This document shows positions 1 through 7,966 of a stretch of 16,880 nt of DNA, piece by piece. Origin of the DNA: Candidatus Abyssobacteria bacterium SURF_5 (GTDB taxonomy: Bacteria; Abyssobacteria; SURF-5); contig QZKU01000138.1 in the NCBI GenBank assembly GCA_003598085.1, positions 1-16,880 of the forward strand, written 5' to 3'. The translations under genes and the position numbers were made by a program. Numbering within the stretch: position 1 is the stretch's first letter; the number at the start of each line of letters is the position of its first letter. The notes under the pieces were generated by a model. That model was given only the letters and a program-made list of their open reading frames with translations, made no database searches and was not told the DNA's origin.

Positions 1-114
1 ATACCCTCTGCGACATTGCTCTATTCCTCTTTCACCATAAAAACCCTGTCTTTGTGCCCTTTCACTCACTTCCGAATGTCGGGTTGCGGAATCGCTGCCG
101 GAACGGTTCGCCCG

Positions 115-144
115 TTGACTGCCTCTTTCAACATATGGTAAAAT
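115..144 (+). promoter_or_regulatory. sigma-70-type promoter of the sensor kinase operon
   Basis: A TTGACT hexamer at 115-120 and TAAAAT at 139-144 are separated by 18 bp, close to the housekeeping consensus. The predicted transcript starts near 151. This rules out kinase starts at 54 or 135 and supports the ATG at 195. A 5-bp hairpin (AACGG, loop, CCGTT) at 102-116 overlaps the first bases of the -35 box and may be the end of an upstream terminator or an operator. Confidence 0.6.
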
Positions 145-194
145 ACACACATAATTGGGTGGCTTTCTTGAATAAATCCCCGGGAACATATCGT

Positions 195-2252
195 ATGTAT
201 TCGCGGGCGCGGAATCCGCTTGTCCTGCTCTTGACGGTTGTTCTTGTCATCTCGAATATTTCGGCAGCGCCGGCTGCGGACGAAGCGGGAACTCTCTCGC
301 GGAGAACCCCGAGCAAGCTGATCATTGCGTCGCATTCCAATTATCCCCCCTATGAATATTACGATCATTTGAAGAACAGATTTGCCGGATTCAATGTGGA
401 GATTCTGGATGCGCTCGCGAAGGAGATGGGCGTCTCGGTCGAGTACCGGCGATTGAGCAAACTTGAAGGTCTTGCGGCTCTGCGTGAAGGGACCGTCAAC
501 GGCGTCTTGGGCATTGCTTACAGCATCGAGCGCGACGATTCATTCGATTTCACGAGTCCACTCTGCACGATTTCGGACGCGATTTTTGTGCGCGGAGACG
601 TGCAGGATATTAACAGCGTGATCGATCTGGAAAACCGCACGGTGGCGGTCGATCGCGGCGATTTTATCGGCGAGGTGCTCCAAAAAGGCAAACGCGTCCA
701 CATTGTGGTGAACGATTCGTATGAGAGCGCGCTTAGGATGCTGGATCGCGGCGATGTTGCCGCGTTTGCGGGGAATCAGCTGACGGCGCAGTACCTGGTC
801 AACAGGCTGGGCCTGCGCAACATCAATATTGTGGGGGCGCCAATCCATCAGGTTGGCTATTGCATTGCGGTTCAAGAGGGCAATCATGTCCTTGTCTCAT
901 CGCTGGAGAAAGCACTGAATGTCTTGAAGGAGAACGGCGAGTACGACCGGATTTTCGGGCGCTGGTTCGGAAGGGATTTGCGGAGACACTCGCCGCTCAG
1001 GCAGTTCATCTTCCTGTCGCTCGGACTTGTAGTTGCGGTGCTGGGTTTCGCGGGATGGATGGTAAACCGCAGGCTCAGGCGCAAAGTGGAGCTCAGCGCG
1101 AAGGAGTTGGCCGAGAGCAGGACGCGCTTTCAGCGGAAAGCCGACGAATATATTTCTTTGTTCGAAGGCGCGAATGACGCCATTTTCATTACGGATCCGA
1201 TCGACGGCCGATTCCTCGACGTCAACAAGAAAGCCGAAGAATTGACCGGCTACAATCGAAGTGAACTGCTGCAGCTGGGCATGCGCGACATTCATCTGCC
1301 GCGCGACGCCGCGCGTGTGGACAAGAGGATAGCCCAAATAGTAGCCGAGGGCTCCGCCAGTTTTGACGATGCGCCGTTTTTGCGGAAAGACGGTTCGGTC
1401 GGCCTGGTCGACATCAGCGCGAGCCTCATTGAATACTCGGGGCGCAAGGTATGTCAGAGCTTCCTGAGAGACGTGACGGAGCGGCGCCTGCTCGAGCGCC
1501 AGCTGGTGCAAACGGAGAAGCTGGCTTCCGTCGGCACGTTTACCGCCGGCCTCGCGCACGAGATTCGCAACCCGCTGAATTCTGTCAATCTGCAGTTGCT
1601 GTTGCTCGAGCGGCGTATCAGGGATGGCTCGAGAGACTACGAATCGGAGTCGATGCAGTTGATCAACATCGTTCGGGAAGAGGTATCGCGCCTCGATAAT
1701 TTGGTGACGGAATTTTTGTTTTTCGCAAAGCCGCTGAACCTGGACTGTCACCCGACCAACCTGCACCGCACGCTGGATGATGTCTTCGCACTGTTTCACG
1801 TCCGTATGACGCAGAACTCGATCTCGCTCGAGCGCAATTATATGGACAACCTTCCGTTGCTCTCGCTCGATGCGGAGAAAATGAAGCAGGCGTTCATTAA
1901 CGTCGTGCAGAATGCGATTGAGGCAATGCCGCTCGGCGGCATATTGAAGGTAACAACGCAGGAGACGCAAAGGCGGGTTATCCTGAACATAGAAGATACG
2001 GGAGACGGCATACCCGAAGAGGATTTGGACAAGGTATTCGAGGTTTTCTATTCGAGAAAAGAGACGGGAACGGGGCTAGGCTTGCCCATCTCTCTGCATA
2101 TTATTGAAATGCATGGCGGCACCATCGAAATCCAGAGCAAGCGCGATCATGGCACGACGTGTACGATTACGCTGCCGGTGGGTCCCGCCAAATATCAGCC
2201 TCTGAAGAGGGAGAATTCTTTCGGTGCGTCGAGCTACCTTACTCGTAGTTGA
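195..2252 (+). CDS. membrane sensor histidine kinase: periplasmic SBP_bac_3 domain, PAS, HisKA, HATPase
   Basis: This is a 685-residue sensor of the NtrB-like class that probably phosphorylates the regulator encoded next. From the ATG at 195 it begins with a Sec signal peptide (about 1-27, ending near AAPA). A family-3 solute-binding domain (about 41-260) follows, then one membrane segment (about 271-289), a PAS domain (about 316-430), the H-box with His455 in AHEIRNP, the N-box (Asn569/573), the G1 box DTGDGIP and the G2 box GTGLGLP. All catalytic motifs are intact. The frame stays open upstream to a GTG at 54, but the promoter at 115-144 and the signal peptide favour 195; the Shine-Dalgarno there is weak (GGGA, about 9 nt away). 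In amino-acid-binding relatives an Arg and an Asp hold the ligand. The Arg is present (in ERDD), but the usual C-lobe Asp region reads AFAGN, so the ligand may differ. The ligand is unknown. Confidence 0.9.
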   Translation: MYSRARNPLVLLLTVVLVISNISAAPAADEAGTLSRRTPSKLIIASHSNYPPYEYYDHLKNRFAGFNVEILDALAKEMGVSVEYRRLSKLEGLAALREGTVNGVLGIAYSIERDDSFDFTSPLCTISDAIFVRGDVQDINSVIDLENRTVAVDRGDFIGEVLQKGKRVHIVVNDSYESALRMLDRGDVAAFAGNQLTAQYLVNRLGLRNINIVGAPIHQVGYCIAVQEGNHVLVSSLEKALNVLKENGEYDRIFGRWFGRDLRRHSPLRQFIFLSLGLVVAVLGFAGWMVNRRLRRKVELSAKELAESRTRFQRKADEYISLFEGANDAIFITDPIDGRFLDVNKKAEELTGYNRSELLQLGMRDIHLPRDAARVDKRIAQIVAEGSASFDDAPFLRKDGSVGLVDISASLIEYSGRKVCQSFLRDVTERRLLERQLVQTEKLASVGTFTAGLAHEIRNPLNSVNLQLLLLERRIRDGSRDYESESMQLINIVREEVSRLDNLVTEFLFFAKPLNLDCHPTNLHRTLDDVFALFHVRMTQNSISLERNYMDNLPLLSLDAEKMKQAFINVVQNAIEAMPLGGILKVTTQETQRRVILNIEDTGDGIPEEDLDKVFEVFYSRKETGTGLGLPISLHIIEMHGGTIEIQSKRDHGTTCTITLPVGPAKYQPLKRENSFGASSYLTRS

Positions 2253-3567
2253 TGACGAGAAAAACACGCGGGAAGCGCTTTCAAAAATTCTGACTGAAGA
2301 CGGCTACCATGTCTTGACCGCAGCCGACGGCTATCAGGCGATTGAACTCGTGGGCAGGGAGCTCCCGGATCTCATTCTGGCCGACTTGAAGATGCCGGGA
2401 ATGGACGGAATTGAGCTGCTCTCGCGGACCCGGCTCAAAGGTTTTGATACCCCGTTTGTCATGATGACGGCATATGGGACCGTGGAGAGCGCCGTTGAAG
2501 CGATGAAAAAGGGCGCAGAAGACTATCTGACGAAGCCGGTCAACATCGAGGAACTCGAGCTTCAGATAAAGAGAATTCTGGCCCACCGCAACCTGGTGCA
2601 GGAGGCGAAAAATCTCCGGGAGAGATTGCGGGAGAAATACAAATACGAAAATATCATCGGCAATAGTCCGGCAATGCAGGCGATCTTCAAGACCATTGAG
2701 CAAGTCGCTCCCAGCCGGGCCACGATCCTTATCACCGGGGAAAGCGGTACGGGAAAGGAATTGATTGCATCGGCCATCCACCAAAATGGGCCGCGCGCAG
2801 ACAAGCCGTACGTGAAGGTAACCTGCAGCGCTCTCTCAGAGAATCTGCTGGAGAGCGAATTGTTCGGTCACGAGAAGGGGGCCTTTACCGGCGCGGTATC
2901 GACCCGCCAGGGGCGATTCGAGATCGCCGACGGCGGGACGATTCTGCTCGACGAAATCGGTGAAATCAGCCTTTCGACTCAGGTCAAGTTGCTCGGGTTC
3001 CTGCAGGATAGGACGTTCGAGCGCGTGGGCGGAAACAGAACGTTTACGGTTGATGTCCGGCTGATCGCGGCGACCAACAGAGATCTGGAGAAGGCGGTGG
3101 CCGAAGGAACTTTTCGAAAAGACCTGTACTACCGCCTCAACGTTATTACGATAAAGATGCCTCCACTGCGCGAGAAGATCTCAGACATCCCCGCGCTGGT
3201 GGATCACTTCACCATGAAGTACGCGAAGGAAAACGACAAGCCGGTCAGGGGTCTGTCTGCGGATGCGCTCGCCGCCATCATGTCCTATGATTGGCCGGGG
3301 AACGTGCGGGAACTGGAAAACATGATCGAGCGGGCCGTAGTCATGTGTAATGAGCCGCTGATCGGCCGCCAGCATTTTCCCATTCCCGCGGGAGTCGACC
3401 CTGCGGACGGTCATTCAGTACCGCCGATTCCGGGGTCCTCGCTGGAAGAGATCGAGAAGTACGCAATCCAGAGAACGCTCGAATCAGTGAGCGGTAATCG
3501 GACTCGAGCGGCTGAAATTTTGAAAATCAGCCTCCGAAAAATCCAGTACAAACTCAAGGAATTCTGA
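2224..3567 (+). CDS. NtrC-family sigma-54-dependent response regulator
   Basis: A 447-residue activator of sigma-54 promoters. It has a receiver domain (about 5-120) with phospho-acceptor Asp54 and the acidic DDE cluster near residue 10. The AAA+ domain (about 143-375) has Walker A GESGTGKE (172-179), the sigma-54-contacting GAFTGA loop (219-224), Walker B LLDE (241-244) and an R-finger region. A Fis-type helix-turn-helix closes the protein (about 405-445, ending QYKLKEF). The GTG start at 2224 lies 29 bases inside the kinase gene, with an AGAGGGAG ribosome site about 9 nt upstream, so translation is probably coupled. All motifs for ATP-driven open-complex formation are present. Its targets are not visible directly; a sigma-54-like site at 7967 is one candidate in this window. 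Confident family call; no specific gene name is justified. Confidence 0.95.
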   Translation: MRRATLLVVDDEKNTREALSKILTEDGYHVLTAADGYQAIELVGRELPDLILADLKMPGMDGIELLSRTRLKGFDTPFVMMTAYGTVESAVEAMKKGAEDYLTKPVNIEELELQIKRILAHRNLVQEAKNLRERLREKYKYENIIGNSPAMQAIFKTIEQVAPSRATILITGESGTGKELIASAIHQNGPRADKPYVKVTCSALSENLLESELFGHEKGAFTGAVSTRQGRFEIADGGTILLDEIGEISLSTQVKLLGFLQDRTFERVGGNRTFTVDVRLIAATNRDLEKAVAEGTFRKDLYYRLNVITIKMPPLREKISDIPALVDHFTMKYAKENDKPVRGLSADALAAIMSYDWPGNVRELENMIERAVVMCNEPLIGRQHFPIPAGVDPADGHSVPPIPGSSLEEIEKYAIQRTLESVSGNRTRAAEILKISLRKIQYKLKEF

Positions 3568-3597
3568 AAACCGCTTTCCATCATCCCGCCATTCGAG

Positions 3598-3676
3598 CAC
3601 ATCTCAGCACTCCTAGAACACATCTCAGCGCTCTTGACCACAATACGGCACTCTTGAGAGATTCCACCACTCTTGA
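3598..3676. repeat. degenerate ~20-21 bp tandem repeats
   Basis: Four imperfect units with 19-21 bp spacing follow the regulator stop codon. ACATCTCAGC occurs exactly at 3599-3608 and 3620-3629. The CACTCTTGA-type half recurs at about 3609, 3630, 3650 and 3669. No convincing coding frame or terminator was found here. The function is unknown. Confidence 0.5.
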
Positions 3677-3693
3677 GCATCCGCCCGCCTCTT

Positions 3694-3722
3694 AGTCATT
3701 CCGAACGAAGTGAGGAATCTCT
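3694..3722. repeat. palindromic dispersed-type intergenic repeat
   Basis: The inverted pair ATTCC (3698-3702) and GGAAT (3714-3718) flanks GAACGAAGTGA, inside a GTCATTCCGAACGAAG context. This resembles the short palindromic repeats scattered between genes in many bacterial genomes. Only one copy is visible here, so dispersal cannot be shown from the window. Confidence 0.4.
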
Positions 3723-3753
3723 CCCGGTGCGATGCATAAAGGCAAACAAAATC

Positions 3754-3804
3754 CGGCGCTTTGCAGCGTCTTCTTCGAATGCGCTTCTGAGCATGGCAGC
3801 GCCG
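3754..3804. other. long inverted repeat in the convergent gap
   Basis: CGGCGCT (3754-3760) is exactly complementary to AGCGCCG (3798-3804). A smaller AGCG/CGCT stem is possible inside. It lies between the 3' ends of the regulator and cysE and could act as a bidirectional transcript end or protective stem. There is no clean U-run, so a terminator call is not secure. Confidence 0.35.
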
Positions 3805-3860
3805 TGATTAAGGACACAAGCTTGTAAAAGGAGGCACGTTCCCTCAGGGGAGTAGAATTC

Positions 3861-4553
3861 CTAAGACGGACGGAGCGTCGAGTCGCTTTTGAGGGCGGAG
3901 TTCGTGTCTGACCTCAACTCGCGGACTTCCCGCTGGAGATCATGGATCATATCGAGCAGACACCGGATGGCTTCGGAGGTCGGGTCCGGCAGGTTCCCAT
4001 GTTCGAGATCAACAGCGCTGAGAATGTCGGTTCGTTTTCCGTAAACGACTTTTCCGGGAATCCCGACGACGGTCGTATTTGGCGGGACGTCCTCGATAAC
4101 AACAGAGCCCGAACCGACTCGCGCGTTCTCGCCCACTCGAATGGGTCCCAGTACTGAGGCACCGGCGCCTATGATCACATTGTCGCCGATCGTGGGGTGT
4201 CTTTTTTCCTTCTTCCAGCTCGTGCCTCCGAGCGTAACGCCATGGTAGAGGGTGACATTATTGCCGACTTCCGCCGTTTCTCCGATGACGACACCCATGC
4301 CGTGATCGATGAAGAAACCGGAGCCGATAGTAGCTCCGGGATGAATTTCAATGCCGGTGAGAAACCTTGCCAGTTGCGAGATTAGTCGGCCAAAAAGCTT
4401 GAGGCGGCGATTCCACAGCCAGTGCGCAATGCGGTGGAACTGCAATGCGTGAAAGCCGGGATAGCAGAACACGACTTCAAACGTGCTCCGGGCCGCCGGA
4501 TCACGCTCAAAGACAGCCCTTATATCGGTCTGAAACGTTCGCAGAATGGACAT
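3861..4553 (-). CDS. cysE: serine O-acetyltransferase (short form)
   Basis: Makes O-acetylserine from serine and acetyl-CoA, the committed step of cysteine synthesis. The 230-residue protein has a helical N-terminal region (1-65) and a left-handed beta-helix of hexapeptide repeats (about 66-170). Key residues are Asp83-His84 in the DHG motif, GVVIGETA, and His119 in RHP, matching the catalytic and substrate residues of known serine acetyltransferases. It is the short type common outside enterobacteria (E. coli CysE is about 273 residues). The tail ends in a charged, coiled-coil-like helix (about 193-215) and a Ser/Thr-rich stretch, without the terminal Ile that docks enterobacterial CysE into CysK. 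A GAGGTG ribosome site precedes the ATG. It is transcribed alone from a strong promoter. No cysK is present in the window. Confidence 0.93.
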   Translation of the reverse strand: MSILRTFQTDIRAVFERDPAARSTFEVVFCYPGFHALQFHRIAHWLWNRRLKLFGRLISQLARFLTGIEIHPGATIGSGFFIDHGMGVVIGETAEVGNNVTLYHGVTLGGTSWKKEKRHPTIGDNVIIGAGASVLGPIRVGENARVGSGSVVIEDVPPNTTVVGIPGKVVYGKRTDILSAVDLEHGNLPDPTSEAIRCLLDMIHDLQREVRELRSDTNSALKSDSTLRPS

Positions 4554-4558
4554 AAAAA

Positions 4559-4565
4559 CACCTCA
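4559..4565 (-). promoter_or_regulatory. cysE ribosome binding site
   Basis: Minus-strand TGAGGTG lies about 5 nt before the ATG at 4553. The promoter at 4572-4600 would start the transcript at about 4565, so the leader is very short and the ribosome site sits at its 5' end. Confidence 0.55.
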
Positions 4566-4571
4566 CAGATT

Positions 4572-4600
4572 ATTATATTGGCTTTTTATGAGTAAGTCAA
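4572..4600 (-). promoter_or_regulatory. cysE promoter, near-consensus sigma-70 type
   Basis: On the minus strand, TTGACT (4600-4595) and TATAAT (4577-4572) are separated by exactly 17 bp. This is one of the best promoter matches in the window. Confidence 0.75.
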
Positions 4601-4879
4601 CGGAAATGGTCAACAATGAAGGGTCCAGTCAGGATTCCAGGTCCCAGAATCCCGCACATTCGCATCTATCCCCACATTCCATTATAATGTCATCCGAAGA
4701 AGTCGTTATGGCGACTGCCGCAAGCGAAGGGGACTGGCCCCATTTGCGGAATTCACGCCCTTTTGAATTCGTGGAAAGGCGCCGGTCCCCGGAGCAAAAG
4801 CCAGTCGCTCAGTCGTCGGACACATTCGCATTGTTGCAGTCGGTCAGGATTTCAGAATGACCGCTCCGGAGGCAGGCCA
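4601..4879. other. intergenic region between cysE promoter and EFR1 gene
   Basis: No credible gene was seen. A perfect TATAAT lies at 4683-4688 on the plus strand but has no good -35 box, so it is only a weak candidate promoter for the downstream gene. Small inverted repeats occur: GGATTC/GAATCC at 4632-4652 and AGTCG/CGACT near 4700-4715. CAGTCG recurs three times between about 4800 and 4845. The plus-strand open frame of about 104 codons here has no ribosome site and no family resemblance. Confidence 0.35.
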
Positions 4880-5794
4880 ATGAAGAGTTTGATCATTTGT
4901 TTTTCGCAGACCGGCAATACCAGGAAAACGGCCGAACGTATCCGCTTGGGGATTATGAAGGTCAGCGGCCATTGCGAATTGATCAATTTTCGGGATGTCG
5001 AAGCGCATCGACTGGAAGAGTATGAGCTGGTCGGGCTGGGATGTCCGGTTTTCTATTATCAGGAGCCGTTCAATATCCGCGATTTCTTGCGGAACCTGCC
5101 TCCCCAAGCTGGCCGGCAGTGGTTCGTGTTCTGCACACATGGGTCGGTGATGGGGAACGCCCTCAACCTGGTGATTGGGCGCCTGCGGGAAAAGGGGGCT
5201 CTTGTGATCGGCTTCCACGACACCTACGCTGATGGCACGCTTCCGTTTTATCCGTATCCCACCTTGACCACCGGGCATCCGGATGAACTCGATCTGAAGG
5301 AAGCCGAGGAATTCGGCGTGGCCGTTGCGGAGAGGAGCCGGCGAGTCAGCGAAGGCGTCACAAGCCTGATTCCCAGTCCTGACGAGGTTCCGGAGGATTG
5401 GGTGCGGACGGCGGAGTTCCTGAGCCTTGAATTTCTGGGGCAGTCAATGCCGAAGCTGACTATCAATCCCGATAGATGCACGCACTGTGGCACGTGCGCA
5501 AGCGAATGTCCGGTGAGCGGAATTGACACCGAGGCAGAGCCTCCTCGAATTCAGCAGCCGTGTATTTACTGCTACTACTGCGCGAAAATCTGCCCGACTC
5601 TTGCCATAGAAGCTGACTGGGAGCAATTGGTTCAGATGGCGCCACAGAATTACGCCCGTTATCGAGAAGCGCTTGATGACGCGGTGGCCAAGGGGAAATT
5701 CCGGTGGCTGGTTTCGCCCGACTCGATGGATTTTGGGAATCCTCTCTACAAACAGAGAGAGAAAGAAATGAAAACTGCACACGGCGAAGCGTAA
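4880..5794 (+). CDS. EFR1-type flavodoxin-like / two-[4Fe-4S] ferredoxin fusion
   Basis: A 304-residue soluble electron-transfer protein. The flavodoxin-like N-terminal part (about 1-155) has the FMN phosphate loop SQTGNT (9-14). A bacterial ferredoxin domain (about 190-245) follows with two complete CxxCxxCxxxCP motifs at Cys200/203/206/210 and Cys228/231/234/238, enough for two [4Fe-4S] clusters. The ATG at 4880 is preceded by GGAGG with a 7-nt gap, so the open frame extending upstream is not coding. Proteins of this build are annotated as EFR1 family and occur mainly in anaerobes; their redox partners are mostly unknown. The C-terminal 60 residues are charged and helical with no motif I recognise. 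It stands alone between cysE (divergent) and the ParA-pair (convergent, 46-bp gap), so context does not reveal the partner. Confidence 0.88.
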   Translation: MKSLIICFSQTGNTRKTAERIRLGIMKVSGHCELINFRDVEAHRLEEYELVGLGCPVFYYQEPFNIRDFLRNLPPQAGRQWFVFCTHGSVMGNALNLVIGRLREKGALVIGFHDTYADGTLPFYPYPTLTTGHPDELDLKEAEEFGVAVAERSRRVSEGVTSLIPSPDEVPEDWVRTAEFLSLEFLGQSMPKLTINPDRCTHCGTCASECPVSGIDTEAEPPRIQQPCIYCYYCAKICPTLAIEADWEQLVQMAPQNYARYREALDDAVAKGKFRWLVSPDSMDFGNPLYKQREKEMKTAHGEA

Positions 5795-5840
5795 ATTGAG
5801 GTGCAATTCCGGCCGCGCATTTTGATTCTCTCTTCACCTC

Positions 5841-6578
5841 TCACTTTTCAGGCTTCTCTTCCCGGACGTGCAACCGGATTCGGGTTGTCTTCGAAGAGCG
5901 ATGTTTCTCGTCGGAAACGTCGGATCTGAGAGTGACGGTTGCATCGATTATGGAATAGCCGTCGAGCAAATATCGCAGTAATTCCTCCCGCAGGGCCTCT
6001 TCGGCCGTCAGATCTCCATACGGCTCGATCGTTACAGTTTTCTCTTGAACAGTCCGCTCTTCGACCGTATGGGGTGACTCGCGGACATACTCGGCGCTCA
6101 GCGTGCTGCCGTGGCTGCGCAGGATTTCCTCGATCTGGCCGGAGGTGATACGCATGAAGTAGACACAAGTGTGCCCCTGATGTAATGAAATCGCTTCCAG
6201 GGGTTTTACCTTGTGCTTGAAATGATCGACCGAATAGATACGGCACTGGAACGGCTGGCCCGCCCTGGCAATAAGATGTGCACAGGATGCACAGTTTTCC
6301 TTTCTGCGCATGGGCTGAAGCGAGCGCTGAGGGCTCGCGGTACTATTGTCGGAGAGCATAGGAGGGTTTTCATGTGCCTGGTGACCAGCCGTCCTTGCCG
6401 TATCAACTTCATCCGCCTCGGCCGCGGAAAGAAAATAGTGAGAAATATCCTTGAATCCTTTTTCCGGAGTCTTCCGATGGCGCCTGCCCATCGCCGGTAC
6501 CGTCGCTGTTGCCTGTTCTGAAGCTCGTCTAGCAGAAAGAAGCCCTCCCTCGAACGGTTCGGGGGATGGTTTTGTCAA
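5841..6578 (-). CDS. unrecognised Cys4 protein, coupled partner of the ParA-CBM fusion
   Basis: I do not recognise this 245-residue protein. Residues 1-90 look low-complexity and polar, with a basic patch [10 protein letters not shown] (31-40) followed by a short predicted helix, KDISHYFLS (43-51). A cysteine set (Cys96, Cys99, Cys112, Cys138, with nearby His) could bind zinc or a metal cluster. Residues 170-240 look like an alpha/beta domain ending in [12 protein letters not shown]. No signal peptide or membrane segment is seen. The TTG start at 6578 overlaps the ParA stop (TTGA), with GAGG about 4 nt upstream, so it should be made together with ParA. ParA partners often carry a short basic N-terminal peptide that stimulates the ATPase, and the basic patch fits that pattern, but this is inference. 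A later ATG (residue 30) is a possible alternative start. Confidence 0.75.
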   Translation of the reverse strand: MTKPSPEPFEGGLLSARRASEQATATVPAMGRRHRKTPEKGFKDISHYFLSAAEADEVDTARTAGHQAHENPPMLSDNSTASPQRSLQPMRRKENCASCAHLIARAGQPFQCRIYSVDHFKHKVKPLEAISLHQGHTCVYFMRITSGQIEEILRSHGSTLSAEYVRESPHTVEERTVQEKTVTIEPYGDLTAEEALREELLRYLLDGYSIIDATVTLRSDVSDEKHRSSKTTRIRLHVREEKPEK

Positions 6579-7621
6579 TCCACCTCAATGACGGAGTTCT
6601 TTTGCCCGAATTCCCCGACAACCTGTGCAGGGTTCTCCGGGTCTTCCTTCCAGTCGCCATCGACAATAAACTTGTATTGATATTTGCCCGGCTGGAGCGG
6701 CAAACATAAACTCCATTTTCCGCTTCCCTCCCTCTTCAGCCGGTATTTGTCTGAGGCGTCCCACCCGTTGAAATTGCCGGCCACCTTCACATCGGCCGCG
6801 TTCTCGTCAAAATAGGAGAAAAGCACGCGCGCCGGAAACGGGGCGGGAGTATCAAACAAGTCCAGATCGCTCGACAGCTCGTGGGCGAGTTCCGCAAAAT
6901 CCTCATGGGCCGTCGAATATGGAGCAAATTTGCGTATCGGCAGTCCGCCCATCGCGCCTTCGGCCAGCTTGATGGTCCTGTGGATGAGCGTCTTGCAGAG
7001 GATATCCCCGAAATTCTCCGAAAGTAAAGAAAGGATTTTGCGGGCGAAAATGGTCCGCGGCTCATACATATTGACCACAATTCTCGTGCGAATATGGTGC
7101 GAGGTCCGGGTGCAGATCACATTGATCGTCTCGAGCAGCTTCTGCAGCCCTTGCAGAGAGAATCGGCTCATGTCGACCGGGATCAGCGCCACTTGAGCGG
7201 CCCTCAGAGCGTTCATGGTTAATATTCCGACGCTCGGGGGGGCATCAATAATGCAGAAATCGAAATGAGGAATTGCCTCGATAAGGACGTCTCGCAGCCG
7301 GTCTTCTCTTCCTCTTTTTCCGCTCAGTTGCTGCTCGAGCGCGCTGAGCATTATGTTGGAAGGCGCCACAGCCAAATTTTCATCAACCTGGACCTGCACC
7401 TGCCGGAAACAGCCCGCGTCCCCTTCTTCACTCATCGTGTCATAGATGGTCTTTTCCAACCGGTCAGCATCTATCCCCAAAGCGGCGCCGGAATGTCCTT
7501 GAGGATCCAGGTCCACCAATAGAACCCTCTCGCCGCCCGCAGCCAGACATGCAGCCAGATTTACCGCAATAGTGGTCTTCCCGCAGCCGCCTTTCTGGTT
7601 CACCACCGTCAGGGTCTTCAT
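6575..7621 (-). CDS. ParA-type ATPase with C-terminal AMPK-beta-like glycogen-binding (CBM48) domain
   Basis: A 348-residue fusion. Residues 1-255 form a complete small ParA/Soj ATPase: deviant Walker A KGGCGKTT with signature Lys10 and Lys15, Walker A' region VDLDPQGH, Walker B CIIDAPPS, and the late HRTIKLAEG segment that in Soj carries a DNA-contacting Arg. Residues about 265-348 match the glycogen-binding domain of AMPK beta. By motif alignment the sugar-contacting residues are kept: Trp287 in NFNGW, Lys317 in YQYKF, Trp324 in VDGDW and Asn342 in KNSVIEV. ATG 7621 is chosen because ParA proteins start MKTLTV-like next to the P-loop and GGGAG lies 9 nt upstream; ATG 7639 and GTG 7660 are alternatives. 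No HTH precedes the ATPase and no parB lies nearby, arguing against an ordinary chromosome-partition locus. It heads a two-gene operon. The granule-positioning role is inferred. Confidence 0.93.
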   Translation of the reverse strand: MKTLTVVNQKGGCGKTTIAVNLAACLAAGGERVLLVDLDPQGHSGAALGIDADRLEKTIYDTMSEEGDAGCFRQVQVQVDENLAVAPSNIMLSALEQQLSGKRGREDRLRDVLIEAIPHFDFCIIDAPPSVGILTMNALRAAQVALIPVDMSRFSLQGLQKLLETINVICTRTSHHIRTRIVVNMYEPRTIFARKILSLLSENFGDILCKTLIHRTIKLAEGAMGGLPIRKFAPYSTAHEDFAELAHELSSDLDLFDTPAPFPARVLFSYFDENAADVKVAGNFNGWDASDKYRLKREGSGKWSLCLPLQPGKYQYKFIVDGDWKEDPENPAQVVGEFGQKNSVIEVD

Positions 7622-7704
7622 TGCTTCATGCTCCCGCATCTCGGCTCCCACTGAAATCACCCCATTCGTGGATGATTATCCGCTTCTCCGTGGTTTTCGC
7701 GGTA

Positions 7705-7733
7705 ATTATACCATTGAGTGTGCTTTAAGTCAA
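7705..7733 (-). promoter_or_regulatory. promoter of the ParA-CBM operon, near-consensus
   Basis: Minus-strand TTGACT (7733-7728) and TATAAT (7710-7705) have a 17-bp spacer. Upstream of the -35 box the minus strand is T-rich up to about 7766, like an UP element, and holds the palindrome CAATATATTG (7744-7753). The start point near 7698 gives a leader of about 77 nt to the ATG at 7621. Confidence 0.75.
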
Positions 7734-7966
7734 AGAAAAAATGCAATATATTGAAAAAAATTTGCAGGATAACACTATATATGGGGTTTTCTAGCCTCTT
7801 TGGCTGGCTTAGCTTCTCGTCGTCAAATCTCTGATACGAACTTGTACTATTTTGAACGCAATATCTTTTTTTTCTCCTGCTTTCTTACGAAATGTTTCTT
7901 GTTTGACTAAATATAAGCTTCTTACTGGACAAGGACTTATGAGAAGGTTGCCGCCCGAGGGCGAAG

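Noticed and set aside
54-194. N-terminal extension of the kinase from a GTG at 54 or an ATG at 135
   Set aside because: A promoter at 115-144 would start transcription after both codons, and only the ATG at 195 puts a signal peptide at the N-terminus.
897-1970. Antisense open frame of 357 codons within the kinase gene
   Set aside because: It lies entirely within a gene with clear HisKA and PAS domains, and its translation has no domain character.
3731-3760. c-di-GMP (GEMM) riboswitch suggested by AAAGGCAAAC
   Set aside because: The rest of the GEMM core (GNRA tetraloop, GGGACGCAAAGCC) is missing, and the site is between gene ends, not before a gene.
4546-4860. Small plus-strand gene between cysE and the EFR1 gene
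   Set aside because: It starts inside cysE on the other strand, has no ribosome site at either possible ATG, and its composition is that of noncoding DNA.
5798-5840. Terminator between the EFR1 gene and the Cys4 gene
   Set aside because: GAGGTG and CACCTC are complementary, but the loop is over 30 nt and no U-run follows.
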